NCBI GenBank assembly: GCA_027485645.1
Contig: JAIXQR010000002.1
Span: forward strand, 372,001-436,000
Length of the DNA stretch: 64,000 nucleotides
Source of the DNA: a bacterium
Lineage (GTDB): Bacteria; Armatimonadota; Fimbriimonadia; Fimbriimonadales; Fimbriimonadaceae
Reading direction: 5' to 3'
Under the pieces are notes generated by a model. That model saw only the letters and a program-made list of their open reading frames with translations. It was not told the DNA's origin and did not search any database. The position numbers and the translations under genes were made by a program. How positions within the stretch are numbered: position 1 is the first letter of the stretch; every line of letters begins with the position of its first letter. Positions 33,553 to 41,436 of the stretch are shown here, one piece after another.

Positions 33553-34848
33553 TTAGGCTAGGACCGCTTCGCGCCCGACCATGCTTCGCCCGTGAGCGAT
33601 GTAGTAGTCGAACTCTTCTCGGAACACCTTAACCATGCCCTTCACTGGCCACGCCGCGGCGTCCCCAAGCGGGCAAAAGCTGCGTCCGTCAATCTGGTCG
33701 GCGACTTGCACCAGCAAGTCCACATCGCCTTCCCGGCCCTGACCGTTCACGATTCGCTCAAGAATCTGAACCATCCAGCGCGTACCTTCGCGGCACGGCG
33801 TGCACTTACCGCAAGACTCGTTCATGTAGAACACCGCCGTGCGCCAGCAGAACTTCACAATATCCGTCGTGTCGTTCAGCACCATGCAACCGCCCGAGCC
33901 CACCATCGAGCCAGAAGCCATCATTTCTTCGTAGCCGATGATCGCCTCGTGAGTCTTCTCCACGTTCAAAATGGGCATCGAAGATCCGCCCGGAATGCAG
34001 GCCTTCATTGTTCCGCGAACTCCACCGGCAAGCTCGATGAGCTCCATCAGCGGCGTACCGAACTCAACTTCGTAGTTGCCCGGCTTATTGACGTGGCCGC
34101 TCACCGAGAAAATCTTTGTCCCGCGCGAGTTCTTGGTCGAAGCTCCCAACGAAGCCCACCACTCCGCACCGCGGTCGATGATATACGGCACGTTCGAGTA
34201 GCTCTCAACGTTGTGAATCAGCGTCGGCTTATCCCAAACGCCCTTAATAACCGGGAACGGAGCGTGCGGGAACTTGAGTCGAGGCATTCCGCGCTCGCCC
34301 ATCAAACTGCTCATCAAGGCCGTTTCTTCACCGCACTCATAGCTACCAGCGCCCAAGTGAATGTACAGGTCGAAGTTAAAACCTTCGATGCCCATGATGT
34401 TCTTGCCCAGCAGGTTGGCTTTGTAAGCTTCGTCAATCGCTTCGCGAAGGCTCTTCGCCGCGTCCATGAACTCGCCGCGGATGTAAACGTAACCCGCATC
34501 GCCCTGCACGGCGTAGCCCGCAATCGTCATTCCTTCAACAAGCTCAAACGGACACGTTTCCAGAAGCTGCTTGTCCTTAAAGGTTCCGGGCTCGCCCTCG
34601 TCCGCGTTGCAGATCAGGTAGTGCTCGGTCTTCTTTTCCTTCGGCATGCCGCCCCACTTCAGGGCTGCCGGCGCGCCTGCGCCACCGCGGCCGCGGAGTC
34701 CGGAAGTCTTAATCGAATCGACAATCGCCGATCGCTCCATTGCAACTGCCTTTTCGAGCCCTTTGTAGCCACCTTTAGCTTTATAGCCCTCAAGGGTGCG
34801 GAACGTAGGATCGTTGGTGTGCTCGAAAAGAAGTTTGTATTCAGCCAT
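33553..34848 (-). CDS. nuoF: NADH-quinone oxidoreductase subunit F
   Basis: NADH-binding subunit of complex I. 431 residues. 'SGLRGRGGAGAPAALKW' binds NADH/FMN, 'ICNADEGEPGTFKD' and 'GAGSYECGEETALMSSLMGERGMPRLK' are conserved, and the C-terminal 'ESCGKCTPCREGTRWMVQIL' with three Cys plus 'FCPLGDAAAWPVKG' ligate the N3 4Fe-4S cluster. It stands alone here: neither nuoE nor nuoG is adjacent, which is unusual since nuoEFG are normally together. Confidence 0.96.
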   Translation of the reverse strand: MAEYKLLFEHTNDPTFRTLEGYKAKGGYKGLEKAVAMERSAIVDSIKTSGLRGRGGAGAPAALKWGGMPKEKKTEHYLICNADEGEPGTFKDKQLLETCPFELVEGMTIAGYAVQGDAGYVYIRGEFMDAAKSLREAIDEAYKANLLGKNIMGIEGFNFDLYIHLGAGSYECGEETALMSSLMGERGMPRLKFPHAPFPVIKGVWDKPTLIHNVESYSNVPYIIDRGAEWWASLGASTKNSRGTKIFSVSGHVNKPGNYEVEFGTPLMELIELAGGVRGTMKACIPGGSSMPILNVEKTHEAIIGYEEMMASGSMVGSGGCMVLNDTTDIVKFCWRTAVFYMNESCGKCTPCREGTRWMVQILERIVNGQGREGDVDLLVQVADQIDGRSFCPLGDAAAWPVKGMVKVFREEFDYYIAHGRSMVGREAVLA

Positions 34849-34868
34849 GGTTGAACCCCTAGATACTA

Positions 34869-35624
34869 CTACGAATGCGCCACGGAGTTCACGTCGTCCG
34901 CTCCCGGCTTCTGCAGAATCCGATACTGAAACGGACCTTTTTCGCGGCTATACCGAACGTGCCAGCCGAAATCTGAGGTTGTAGACAGCCAAACCGTCCT
35001 CTCCGAACGGGGATGGCCCGTCGCCGCCCGATGCCGTTCTGAAAAGGTCTGCACCGCCACAATCGCCCCAGGCTCCGCCGATTCCGCCAGCCGTGCCCAA
35101 ACGCCCGCATCAAAAAAGCGAATGAACAAATACACCTTCGCCGAAGGCAGCGCAAATTCGCTCCGAACATCAGCGCAAATCCACTCGATCGGGTACAGCA
35201 CCGGCACGCTCTCCTCGAGTCCCCGACCTCGCTCAACGCAATCCGAAAGCGAATCGACCGCGGTCACCTTCCAACCCCGAGCTGCTAGGAACACCGCATC
35301 GCGACCGCCACCGCAACCGAGATCAACGGCCGGGCTGGACGGCGCATTTCGGGCGAGCATCGCCACCAGCGGGGAAGGTGCCCAGGCCCGCAAAGTCTGT
35401 CCATCGGCATCGCGGTCTGGTCCGGTGCGAACGCAATAGCCGAGCGACCGAAGTTGGGATTCCAAAGTACGCCCGAGTTCCGTTTGCAGCTCTCCAGTGG
35501 ACATCCAAATGGGTCTGGTTGGCTCTGGAAGCTGACTCTTCCATCGTCGCAAGTCACCCGGATCAACGACTGTTCCGAAGCGCGCTGGATCTGCCGTCAG
35601 CCACAACGATCGGACGAGCCCCAT
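34869..35624 (-). CDS. SAM-dependent class I methyltransferase
   Basis: 251 residues. Motif I VDLGCGGGRDAVFLAARGWKV is at about 98-118, followed by the acidic residue of motif II (VDSLS) and 'YPIEWICADVRS'. A short N-terminal extension of about 90 residues ('PIWMSTGELQTELGRTLESQLR') is not part of the fold. The TehB/UbiE-like motif I suggests a small-molecule target. It ends 21 bases before nuoF, same strand. Confidence 0.8.
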   Translation of the reverse strand: MGLVRSLWLTADPARFGTVVDPGDLRRWKSQLPEPTRPIWMSTGELQTELGRTLESQLRSLGYCVRTGPDRDADGQTLRAWAPSPLVAMLARNAPSSPAVDLGCGGGRDAVFLAARGWKVTAVDSLSDCVERGRGLEESVPVLYPIEWICADVRSEFALPSAKVYLFIRFFDAGVWARLAESAEPGAIVAVQTFSERHRAATGHPRSERTVWLSTTSDFGWHVRYSREKGPFQYRILQKPGADDVNSVAHS

Positions 35625-35627
35625 ACC

Positions 35628-36161
35628 TCACGAGTGTGAGCGAACGTGATCGGTGCTGCGGAGCCAAGAAACGTACTCGCCGGACCACATGCCGATTTCG
35701 TCTTCGCTCGCGTACCCGGCACCGTATCTCAAGAAGCTTGAATGCGGCATTTTGCAAAAAGCGGCCGTGCGCTCGAACGGCTTCAAAAACTCGGGTCCGT
35801 GATACTTGCGGCTCCCGGTCGGAGCGTATTCGTGCTCACCGGCCCCCAGCGAAACCGCCTGCAGAAACGGCTTGCCTTCCAGGGCAAAGTTCGGTCCGTA
35901 CGCCCAGCCGTGGGTAAGCACCGTATCAATCCACTTCTTCATCAAGTACGGCGCACCGTACCAGTACATCGGGTGCTGGAAAACCAAGATGTCGGCCGCT
36001 TCTGCAACCGCCTGCTCTGCAGCGATGTCGATGTTGTCGTCAGGGTAGAGATCGTACAGATCCCGAACCACCGCCCCGGCCCCACGCGCAGCATCTGCCC
36101 AAGCCCGGTTCACCCGAGACTCCAGCAGGTTCGCGTGGAAGACGTTCACGACAATTCGCAT
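35628..36161 (-). CDS. NAD(P)H dehydrogenase (quinone), flavodoxin-like fold
   Basis: 177 residues. 'RIVVNVFHANLLESRVNRAW' opens a flavodoxin-like fold; 'ADILVFQHPMYWYGAPYLMKKWIDTVLTHGWAYG' is the FMN/substrate loop of the KefF/MdaB family, and 'GKPFLQAVSLGAGEHEYAPTG' follows. Reduces quinones or related compounds with NAD(P)H. I start at the ATG (36161); a GTG precedes it by one codon. Ends four bases before the methyltransferase starts. Confidence 0.88.
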   Translation of the reverse strand: MRIVVNVFHANLLESRVNRAWADAARGAGAVVRDLYDLYPDDNIDIAAEQAVAEAADILVFQHPMYWYGAPYLMKKWIDTVLTHGWAYGPNFALEGKPFLQAVSLGAGEHEYAPTGSRKYHGPEFLKPFERTAAFCKMPHSSFLRYGAGYASEDEIGMWSGEYVSWLRSTDHVRSHS

Positions 36162-36225
36162 CACTTATATAGTTGGTTAAGGCACCCTGCCGTGATGTCA
36201 CGTAAAAATGCTAGGGAATCTCGTA

Positions 36226-37317
36226 TCACACGTTGAAGCGGAAAAGCATCACGTCGCCTTCTTGCACAACGTACTCCTTTCCTTCGCTGCGGACCAAGCC
36301 CTTTTCCTTCGCAGCGTTCATCGAACCGTGTGCGACGAGGTCGTTGTAGGCCACCGTTTCTGCCCGAATGAATCCGCGCTCGAAGTCGCTGTGGATCACG
36401 CCCGCTGCCTGAGGCGCCGTCATGCCCTTCGTGATAGTCCAGGCTCGAGTCTCTTTTGGTCCGGTGGTGAAGTAAGTCTGCAAACCAAGCAGGCTGAAGC
36501 TCGCTCGGATCAAACTTTGCAATCCGCCTTCCTTCACGCCAAGCGATTCCAAGAAGTCTTGTCGGTCTTCGTCCGACAACTCAACGAGCTCGGATTCAAC
36601 CTGCGCGGAGATCGTGATCGTTTGCGATCCTTCGGCAGCCGCGATCTTCTCAACCTGCCGAACCCAGTCGTTACCGGTCGCAAGGTCATCTTCGCTCACG
36701 TTGGCCGCATAGATGATTGGCTTCTTGCTCAGAAGCCCGAGTCCGCGAATCCCGTGTTCTTCGTCTTCGGTCAAAGGTACCAAGCGGGCCGACTTGCCAT
36801 CGTTCAGCGCCGGAATGATCTTCTCCAAAGCGTCAATTTCAAACTGCGCTTCTTTCTTTGTCTTCAGATCTTTTCTCGCCCGCTCGATTCGGCGCTCGGC
36901 TTGGAAGAGGTCAGAAAGCACGAGCTCCAGGTTGATGATCTCAATATCGCGAACCGGATCAACCGAACCTGCAACGTGAATGATGTCGTCATTTTCGAAG
37001 CATCGAACCACGTGCACAATCGCATCCACTTCGCGAATGTTCGCCAAGAACTGGTTGCCAAGTCCTTCACCGGTACTGGCACCTTTCACCAAGCCCGCGA
37101 TGTCGACGAACTCCATGCGCGCCGGCAAAATCGCCTCGGAACCAGAAATCTTCGCCAAAACCTCAAGCCGAGGATCGGGCACCGTCACCATGCCAACGTT
37201 CGGCTCGATGGTGCAAAAAGGGAAGTTGGCGGCTTGGGCTTGGGCGTTGGCTACGACCGCATTAAAGAGGGTGGACTTTCCGACGTTCGGCAGTCCGACA
37301 TTTCCGGCACGTAACAT
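36226..37317 (-). CDS. ychF: Ribosome-binding ATPase YchF
   Basis: Obg-related P-loop protein that prefers ATP and binds ribosomes. 363 residues, normal. G1 'GLPNVGKSTLFNAV' at about 8-21, 'PFCTIEPNVG' (switch I), 'FVDIAGLVKGASTGEGLGNQFL' (G3 region) and a C-terminal TGS-like domain ending 'VQEGDVMLFRFNV'. Start is the ATG at 37317; a perfect hairpin lies 12 bases upstream. Confidence 0.96.
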   Translation of the reverse strand: MLRAGNVGLPNVGKSTLFNAVVANAQAQAANFPFCTIEPNVGMVTVPDPRLEVLAKISGSEAILPARMEFVDIAGLVKGASTGEGLGNQFLANIREVDAIVHVVRCFENDDIIHVAGSVDPVRDIEIINLELVLSDLFQAERRIERARKDLKTKKEAQFEIDALEKIIPALNDGKSARLVPLTEDEEHGIRGLGLLSKKPIIYAANVSEDDLATGNDWVRQVEKIAAAEGSQTITISAQVESELVELSDEDRQDFLESLGVKEGGLQSLIRASFSLLGLQTYFTTGPKETRAWTITKGMTAPQAAGVIHSDFERGFIRAETVAYNDLVAHGSMNAAKEKGLVRSEGKEYVVQEGDVMLFRFNV

Positions 37318-37329
37318 AAGGCAAGTGGA

Positions 37330-37354
37330 GTGTACCGGGACACGCCCGGTACAC
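37330..37354 (-). terminator. Hairpin between the lipoprotein gene and ychF
   Basis: GTGTACCGGG (37330-37339) and CCCGGTACAC (37345-37354) form a perfect 10-base stem with a 5-base loop, six bases after the lipoprotein stop and 12 bases before the ychF ATG. No T-run follows on the minus strand, so termination is uncertain. Confidence 0.5.
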
Positions 37355-37359
37355 CGGCC

Positions 37360-38232
37360 TCAAATGCCGTTGTCGCCGAGAATCCGCAAGATCTCTCCGT
37401 CGCTCGCCGCCGCAACGTTCATGCCCTTTGGCACCTTCGGCCGTCGGAAATGAACGTAGTCAAACTTCGCAATCAGGTCCGGATTGCCGGTTTTGATGAC
37501 CGATCCGTTGTGCTGCTGCGCCGACAGCTTGCTCGCGCTGGGATAGTCCGTATAGACCGTCATCCCAACCTGCAAATTGTCGGGCATGTCGGGGCGCTGG
37601 TACCGCTTGTGGACCATCCACTCGCCGTGCTGCTTATGCAAACAAACAATGTTCGGCCCGATCTTGGCGATCTGCAAATACGCCTCGCCTCCGGCGGCCG
37701 GAATCTTTTCCAAATCCGATTGCCCGCCCGAGGTGGTCTTGACTTCGAATTGGTAGTTCCCCGATTGGTCGGCGCAGCCCAGACTCAAGAAGACGTAATT
37801 CTCTCGCCCACCCTGCCAAGTTTTGGCGTTGTCCGATCGAGGCGATCGAATCATCAAGCCCCCAAGCGAGAACAGGCTGTGCGGAGCATCGGTCCCGGCA
37901 CGGTTCGTTGTCTGTAACTTCGTTGTGACAATGAAATCTCCACTGACTTCTTTGTAAACGAGCGGCCCGCGGTAGTCCATGTACCAGGTGCTGGTGTAGG
38001 GCATCATCGTCAGCCAACCGCCATCTGCCTTGAAGGTCTCTAGCTGGTTCGCATTCCAGCCTTCGGTCGCGTGAATGTGCTTCCACTCGCCGAGCCGAGT
38101 AGAAGCATCAAAGTCATCCGAAAGCCCGCCAAGCTCTGGCGCAGGGCCTTGGACCGTTGCGGAAGTTGCTACTTCGGACTGACAGCCCACCAGCAAAATT
38201 CCCGCAAGACAGAGATAAGCGATGTTCTTCAT
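37360..38232 (-). CDS. Lipoprotein with concanavalin-like (DUF1349-type) domain
   Basis: 290 residues. The lipobox ILLVGC (Cys at about 17) gives a lipid-anchored, exported protein. The mature part is beta-rich ('LSDDFDASTRLGEWKHIHATEGW', 'ADGGWLTMMPYTSTWYMDYRGPLVYKEVSGDFIVTTKLQT', 'SLGGLMIRSPRS'), the pattern of DUF1349 and related laminin-G/concanavalin folds that often bind or act on sugars. I use the ATG at 38232; a GTG three codons earlier is in frame. Confidence 0.75.
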   Translation of the reverse strand: MKNIAYLCLAGILLVGCQSEVATSATVQGPAPELGGLSDDFDASTRLGEWKHIHATEGWNANQLETFKADGGWLTMMPYTSTWYMDYRGPLVYKEVSGDFIVTTKLQTTNRAGTDAPHSLFSLGGLMIRSPRSDNAKTWQGGRENYVFLSLGCADQSGNYQFEVKTTSGGQSDLEKIPAAGGEAYLQIAKIGPNIVCLHKQHGEWMVHKRYQRPDMPDNLQVGMTVYTDYPSASKLSAQQHNGSVIKTGNPDLIAKFDYVHFRRPKVPKGMNVAAASDGEILRILGDNGI

Positions 38233-38287
38233 TGAATTCACCGTGTCAAGTCGCGGACCGACGGCGACTTAATCATAACACTCAGAA

Positions 38288-39739
38288 CTATCCGACGTTA
38301 ATCGAAGTTTGCACGATAGCTCCGCCACCCGTGGCCTTCACCCGGACGACGCCCACGTGTGGGTTCACTGTGCCCTGAACTTCGGCAAACATTGCCCCTG
38401 GAGCGACCGTCACGCTTGATGGCAGCGTGATCCCCGGCGAATTCTCAAGTTGCAATTGCATGCCACCTGGTCCCGCGCCAAACTGTAAGTCCACCCGGAA
38501 AGTAACCGTCTGCCCGTTCACTGCCGTGCTCGAATCTGGGGTGATCGAATACAGGTTGGAAACGCCGACAAGACGAGGCCGACTGGCGGATACCGTCGTC
38601 GCAACCAGATTGTTGTAACGGTCGAACGCGTAGTATCCAAGCTGTCCAACCCCGGTCAAAGAGAAGTTTGTCGACCCAGACGGTAGCGCCATCGAAAAAG
38701 TGAAGTCGGTGCCGTTCACCTGCTCCGCAATGCGACCGTTTTGGTCCCAAGTCACTGCCACCGGCGGATACTCGTCGGCAATCGTAAAGTCAGGATTCAC
38801 TAAGAACCGGCGATTATCTATGCCGACAATCGCCTGGATGAAATACTGACCATTTGGGAGTCTCGTCGCATTTCTAACTGCTCCGGCAAACGGAATCGCT
38901 GGCCCCAGCCCGTTGACCGTGTCGGCTCGTCGAACAAAGCCGCCGCCAAAGATCAGAACGTCCTCAAGCGTCGGCGCAACCCTCGCCGTCGGCACGGACA
39001 AAATGAAATCGACCAGGTACGGAAGTTCGTACTTTTGCCGAAGAAGTCCCGCCCGGTTAAAGCGCATCAAGTAGTTGCTTGTGTCATCCGCCTGTACCGG
39101 TCGACCGGAAAGCGCGGTCCAAAGATTCCCCTGAGCATCAACATTGCCCGCCGTAAACCGGTCGCCCTCAAACGGTCGGAAGTTCCATTCGACACCCGTC
39201 GTAGACCGGAACCAAACGTTTGGATAGTCCTCGCTGTCAAAGCTAGTGCTGTTATAGGACACACCGCCGCCCGCAAAATACGTCACGCCGCCCGTGTTCT
39301 GAACGTCCCAGAACGAAAAATCAGCCCGCGGTGTAGCGGCGTACTGGACAACAGTGCCGTCATTTTGAACCTGAATCAACCGGTTTCCAACCGTCGGGTT
39401 GTCGCCGTCGTAGTCCTGATGGACCATGGCAACCGTGGTCAAGTTGTTCAGGCTCCTCGCACCCGTCACGCCGTCCCGAAACAGGTTCGAATCCTTGTTG
39501 GCCCGAATCAACCGGCCCGTGGTCGTGTCAAAGGTCGCCAAGTGGAACTTGTTAGCGAAGTTCGATTTGTAGGTGTAAACCGTTGCCCGCTGACCACTGA
39601 CGCTCAGGCTCCCCAAGGACGAGGCAATTCCATCGTGCAGTGGCACGTTGTAGCTTGGAGTCAGTACGACTTGACCAAAGCTAACAGACGAGATTCCTAA
39701 AGCAACTGCCAGATTGACGAACTTCGAACTTAATTTCAT
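38288..39739 (-). CDS. Secreted beta-propeller-like protein of unknown function
   Basis: 483 residues with a signal peptide (MKLSSKFVNLAVALGISSVSFGQ). The body has repeated strand-turn units such as 'FHLATFDTTTGRLIRANKDSN', 'NRLIQVQNDGTVVQYAATPR' and 'NGRIAEQVNGTDFTF' that suggest a propeller. The end (PDSSTAVNGQTVTFRVDLQFGAG...VEVQGTVNPHVGVVRVKATGGGAIVQTSI) is an Ig-like domain. No anchor seen. Function unknown. Confidence 0.7.
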   Translation of the reverse strand: MKLSSKFVNLAVALGISSVSFGQVVLTPSYNVPLHDGIASSLGSLSVSGQRATVYTYKSNFANKFHLATFDTTTGRLIRANKDSNLFRDGVTGARSLNNLTTVAMVHQDYDGDNPTVGNRLIQVQNDGTVVQYAATPRADFSFWDVQNTGGVTYFAGGGVSYNSTSFDSEDYPNVWFRSTTGVEWNFRPFEGDRFTAGNVDAQGNLWTALSGRPVQADDTSNYLMRFNRAGLLRQKYELPYLVDFILSVPTARVAPTLEDVLIFGGGFVRRADTVNGLGPAIPFAGAVRNATRLPNGQYFIQAIVGIDNRRFLVNPDFTIADEYPPVAVTWDQNGRIAEQVNGTDFTFSMALPSGSTNFSLTGVGQLGYYAFDRYNNLVATTVSASRPRLVGVSNLYSITPDSSTAVNGQTVTFRVDLQFGAGPGGMQLQLENSPGITLPSSVTVAPGAMFAEVQGTVNPHVGVVRVKATGGGAIVQTSINVG

Positions 39740-39866
39740 AGGCACCTAGTTCCAAGAACAGTATCTACTTCTTAGGCAAAACGCACAAGCTGTTGGGTGC
39801 CTATTCGAACTCATCCCTTCAAATAACATCGGTGCCAAGGCGTCCTGGCTTGACGTTCCGACGACA

Positions 39867-40553
39867 TTGTTGGTAAGACGAACTGTGCTTGCCTCTCTCT
39901 CGGCTCTCCTTGTCCTCCAAACCGGCCCCAAACCGATGCCTCTTTTCAACGGAAAAGACCTCTCCGGCTGGACCATGGACGTTCCTGAGCTAGACAAAAA
40001 CTCAGAGGGCCCCAAGCCATTCATCGTTCGAAACGGCCTTCTGGTCAGCCTAGGCACCCCAGGCGGACACCTTATTACCCGCCAAACCTTCGCAAACTAC
40101 CGCCTGGGCATTGAGTATCGCTTCGCTGGCCGACCGGGCAACTGCGGCGTTCTGGTTCACGCCAGCAAGCTCCGCCGCCTCTACGGCATGTTCCCTCAGA
40201 GCGTGGAAGTCCAGATGCAAAGCGGTGACGCTGGCGACTTCTGGTGCATTGGCGAAGACATCACCGTGCCCGATATGGAAGCACGACGCGGGCCGAAGGA
40301 CAACTGGGGCGTCGATGGAGACAAAGCACGGCGCATCAAAAACCTTACTGACGGCACAGAAAAACCCCTGGGCGAGTGGAACACGATGATGGTCGAATGT
40401 ATCGGCGATCGCGTGACCGTCTGGGTCAATGACGTGAAAGTAAACGAAGGCACCCAGTGCACCGCCAAGGCAGGGCGCATCGCGATTCAAGCCGAAGGGA
40501 GCGAAGTTGAATTTCGAAAAGTAGAACTTCAACAGCTCCGAATCTCTCGCTAG
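39867..40553 (+). CDS. Exported DUF1080 protein (3-keto-disaccharide hydrolase family)
   Basis: 228 residues. After a short hydrophobic N-terminus comes 'LFNGKDLSGWTMDVPEL', the unmistakable start of DUF1080, then 'YRLGIEYRFAGRPGNCGVLVHAS' and 'VEVQMQSGDAGDFW'. DUF1080 enzymes from Bacteroides and others split 3-keto-glycosides; concanavalin fold. Start uncertain: TTG at 39867, or GTG at 39885. Divergent from the gene at 38288-39739 and convergent with the methyltransferase, overlapping it by four bases. Confidence 0.9.
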   Translation: MLVRRTVLASLSALLVLQTGPKPMPLFNGKDLSGWTMDVPELDKNSEGPKPFIVRNGLLVSLGTPGGHLITRQTFANYRLGIEYRFAGRPGNCGVLVHASKLRRLYGMFPQSVEVQMQSGDAGDFWCIGEDITVPDMEARRGPKDNWGVDGDKARRIKNLTDGTEKPLGEWNTMMVECIGDRVTVWVNDVKVNEGTQCTAKAGRIAIQAEGSEVEFRKVELQQLRISR

Positions 40554-41233
40554 CGCTTCTCAAAGATCAAAAGGTGTTGCCAAGGCAGCATCGTCTTGTT
40601 CTCGACAAACTTCAGCGGAAACGGGCTCATCTCTTTCTTGACTTGAGCTTCCGTCATCTTGTGAAGCTCCTTGATCGGAACGTTCTCATCCTCGCCCCGG
40701 TATTCGACGAGCACCAGCTTGCCGCCCCGCTTCAGGCCCTTCACCATGTTCGTCACCATCTCATACGGATGGTCAAACTCATGATAAACGTCCACCAGCA
40801 ACATTAAATCGGCACTGCTTGGCGCGATCTTCGGGTCCTTGATCGTGCCAAGAACCCCGATCACGTTGGTTACCTTTGCCTTACGGGCTTTGGTCGCGAT
40901 GATGTCGAGCATTTCCTGCTGAATCTCGACCGCCAAAACCTTGCCCTTCGGCCCGACAATCTTGGCCATGGGGAAGCTGATCGTCCCGCTCCCGGCCCCA
41001 ATATCGGCCACCGTCATGCCTGGCTTTAGCCCGAGATTCTTGATCATCACGCTGACGGCCTCTTCCTTCTCGCGCTCCGGCCGGTCCAACCACCCCGCCG
41101 CCTGATGCCCCATCACCTGAGCAATCTCCCGCCCGCAGTAAAACTTCCCGATCCCGTCGAAACTAGCCGGCGCCGTCGTATATCCCGGCCGGCCCTGCAA
41201 AACCAACCCCGCCAACAAGATCGTAAGTGACAT
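40550..41233 (-). CDS. Methyltransferase with export-signal-like N-terminus
   Basis: 227 residues from the ATG at 41233. The N-terminus MSLTILLAGLVLQG looks like a signal peptide or anchor; then 'GREIAQVMGHQAAGWLDRPEREKEE' and a class I SAM fold ('LGLKPGMTVADIGAGSGTISFPMAKIVGPKGKVLAVEIQQEMLDII', 'LLVDVYHEFDHPYEMVTNMVKGLKRGGKLVLVEY'). Exported SAM enzymes make little sense without SAM outside, so a membrane-anchored cytoplasmic domain is likelier, yet homologues with the same opening occur in environmental bacteria. Confidence 0.8.
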   Translation of the reverse strand: MSLTILLAGLVLQGRPGYTTAPASFDGIGKFYCGREIAQVMGHQAAGWLDRPEREKEEAVSVMIKNLGLKPGMTVADIGAGSGTISFPMAKIVGPKGKVLAVEIQQEMLDIIATKARKAKVTNVIGVLGTIKDPKIAPSSADLMLLVDVYHEFDHPYEMVTNMVKGLKRGGKLVLVEYRGEDENVPIKELHKMTEAQVKKEMSPFPLKFVENKTMLPWQHLLIFEKR

Positions 41234-41280
41234 GACTACCAAAGTCTACGACGATCGGGTTTAAGTTGCGCTCTATGAAA

Positions 41281-41320
41281 GCAATGCAGAGCCGCTCAAG
41301 GCAATGCAAGGCCATTCAAA
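41281..41320. repeat. Two 20-base tandem repeats upstream of tRNA-Gln
   Basis: GCAATGCAGAGCCGCTCAAG is followed directly by GCAATGCAAGGCCATTCAAA. GCAATGCAGA recurs at 41405-41414, on the other side of the tRNA. Too short to call an attachment site. Confidence 0.5.
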
Positions 41321-41333
41321 GCGTTCAAAGGAG

Positions 41334-41407
41334 TGGCTGCCCGACATGGATTCGAACCACGATTAACTGAGTCAGAGTCAGTCGTCCTACCATTAGACGA
41401 TCGGGCA
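41334..41407 (-). tRNA. tRNA-Gln (anticodon CUG)
   Basis: 74 bases with an encoded CCA. The 7-base acceptor stem TGCCCGA/TCGGGCA, discriminator G, D arm GTCTAATGGTAGGAC, anticodon stem ACTGA/TCAGT with loop CTCTGAC (anticodon CTG), and T arm CGTGG-TTCGAAT-CCATG all pair. Reads CAG codons. Confidence 0.97.
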
Positions 41408-41436
41408 ATGCAGAACCTAGAAGATACCACACCTCA

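Noticed and set aside
33592-34854. 420-codon open frame antisense to nuoF
   Set aside because: His/Arg-rich shadow of a certain gene.
41281-41414. GCAATGCAGA direct repeats flanking tRNA-Gln as an attachment-site pair
   Set aside because: Only ten bases, one lies on the 5' side of the tRNA, and no integrase or foreign genes lie between or beside them.
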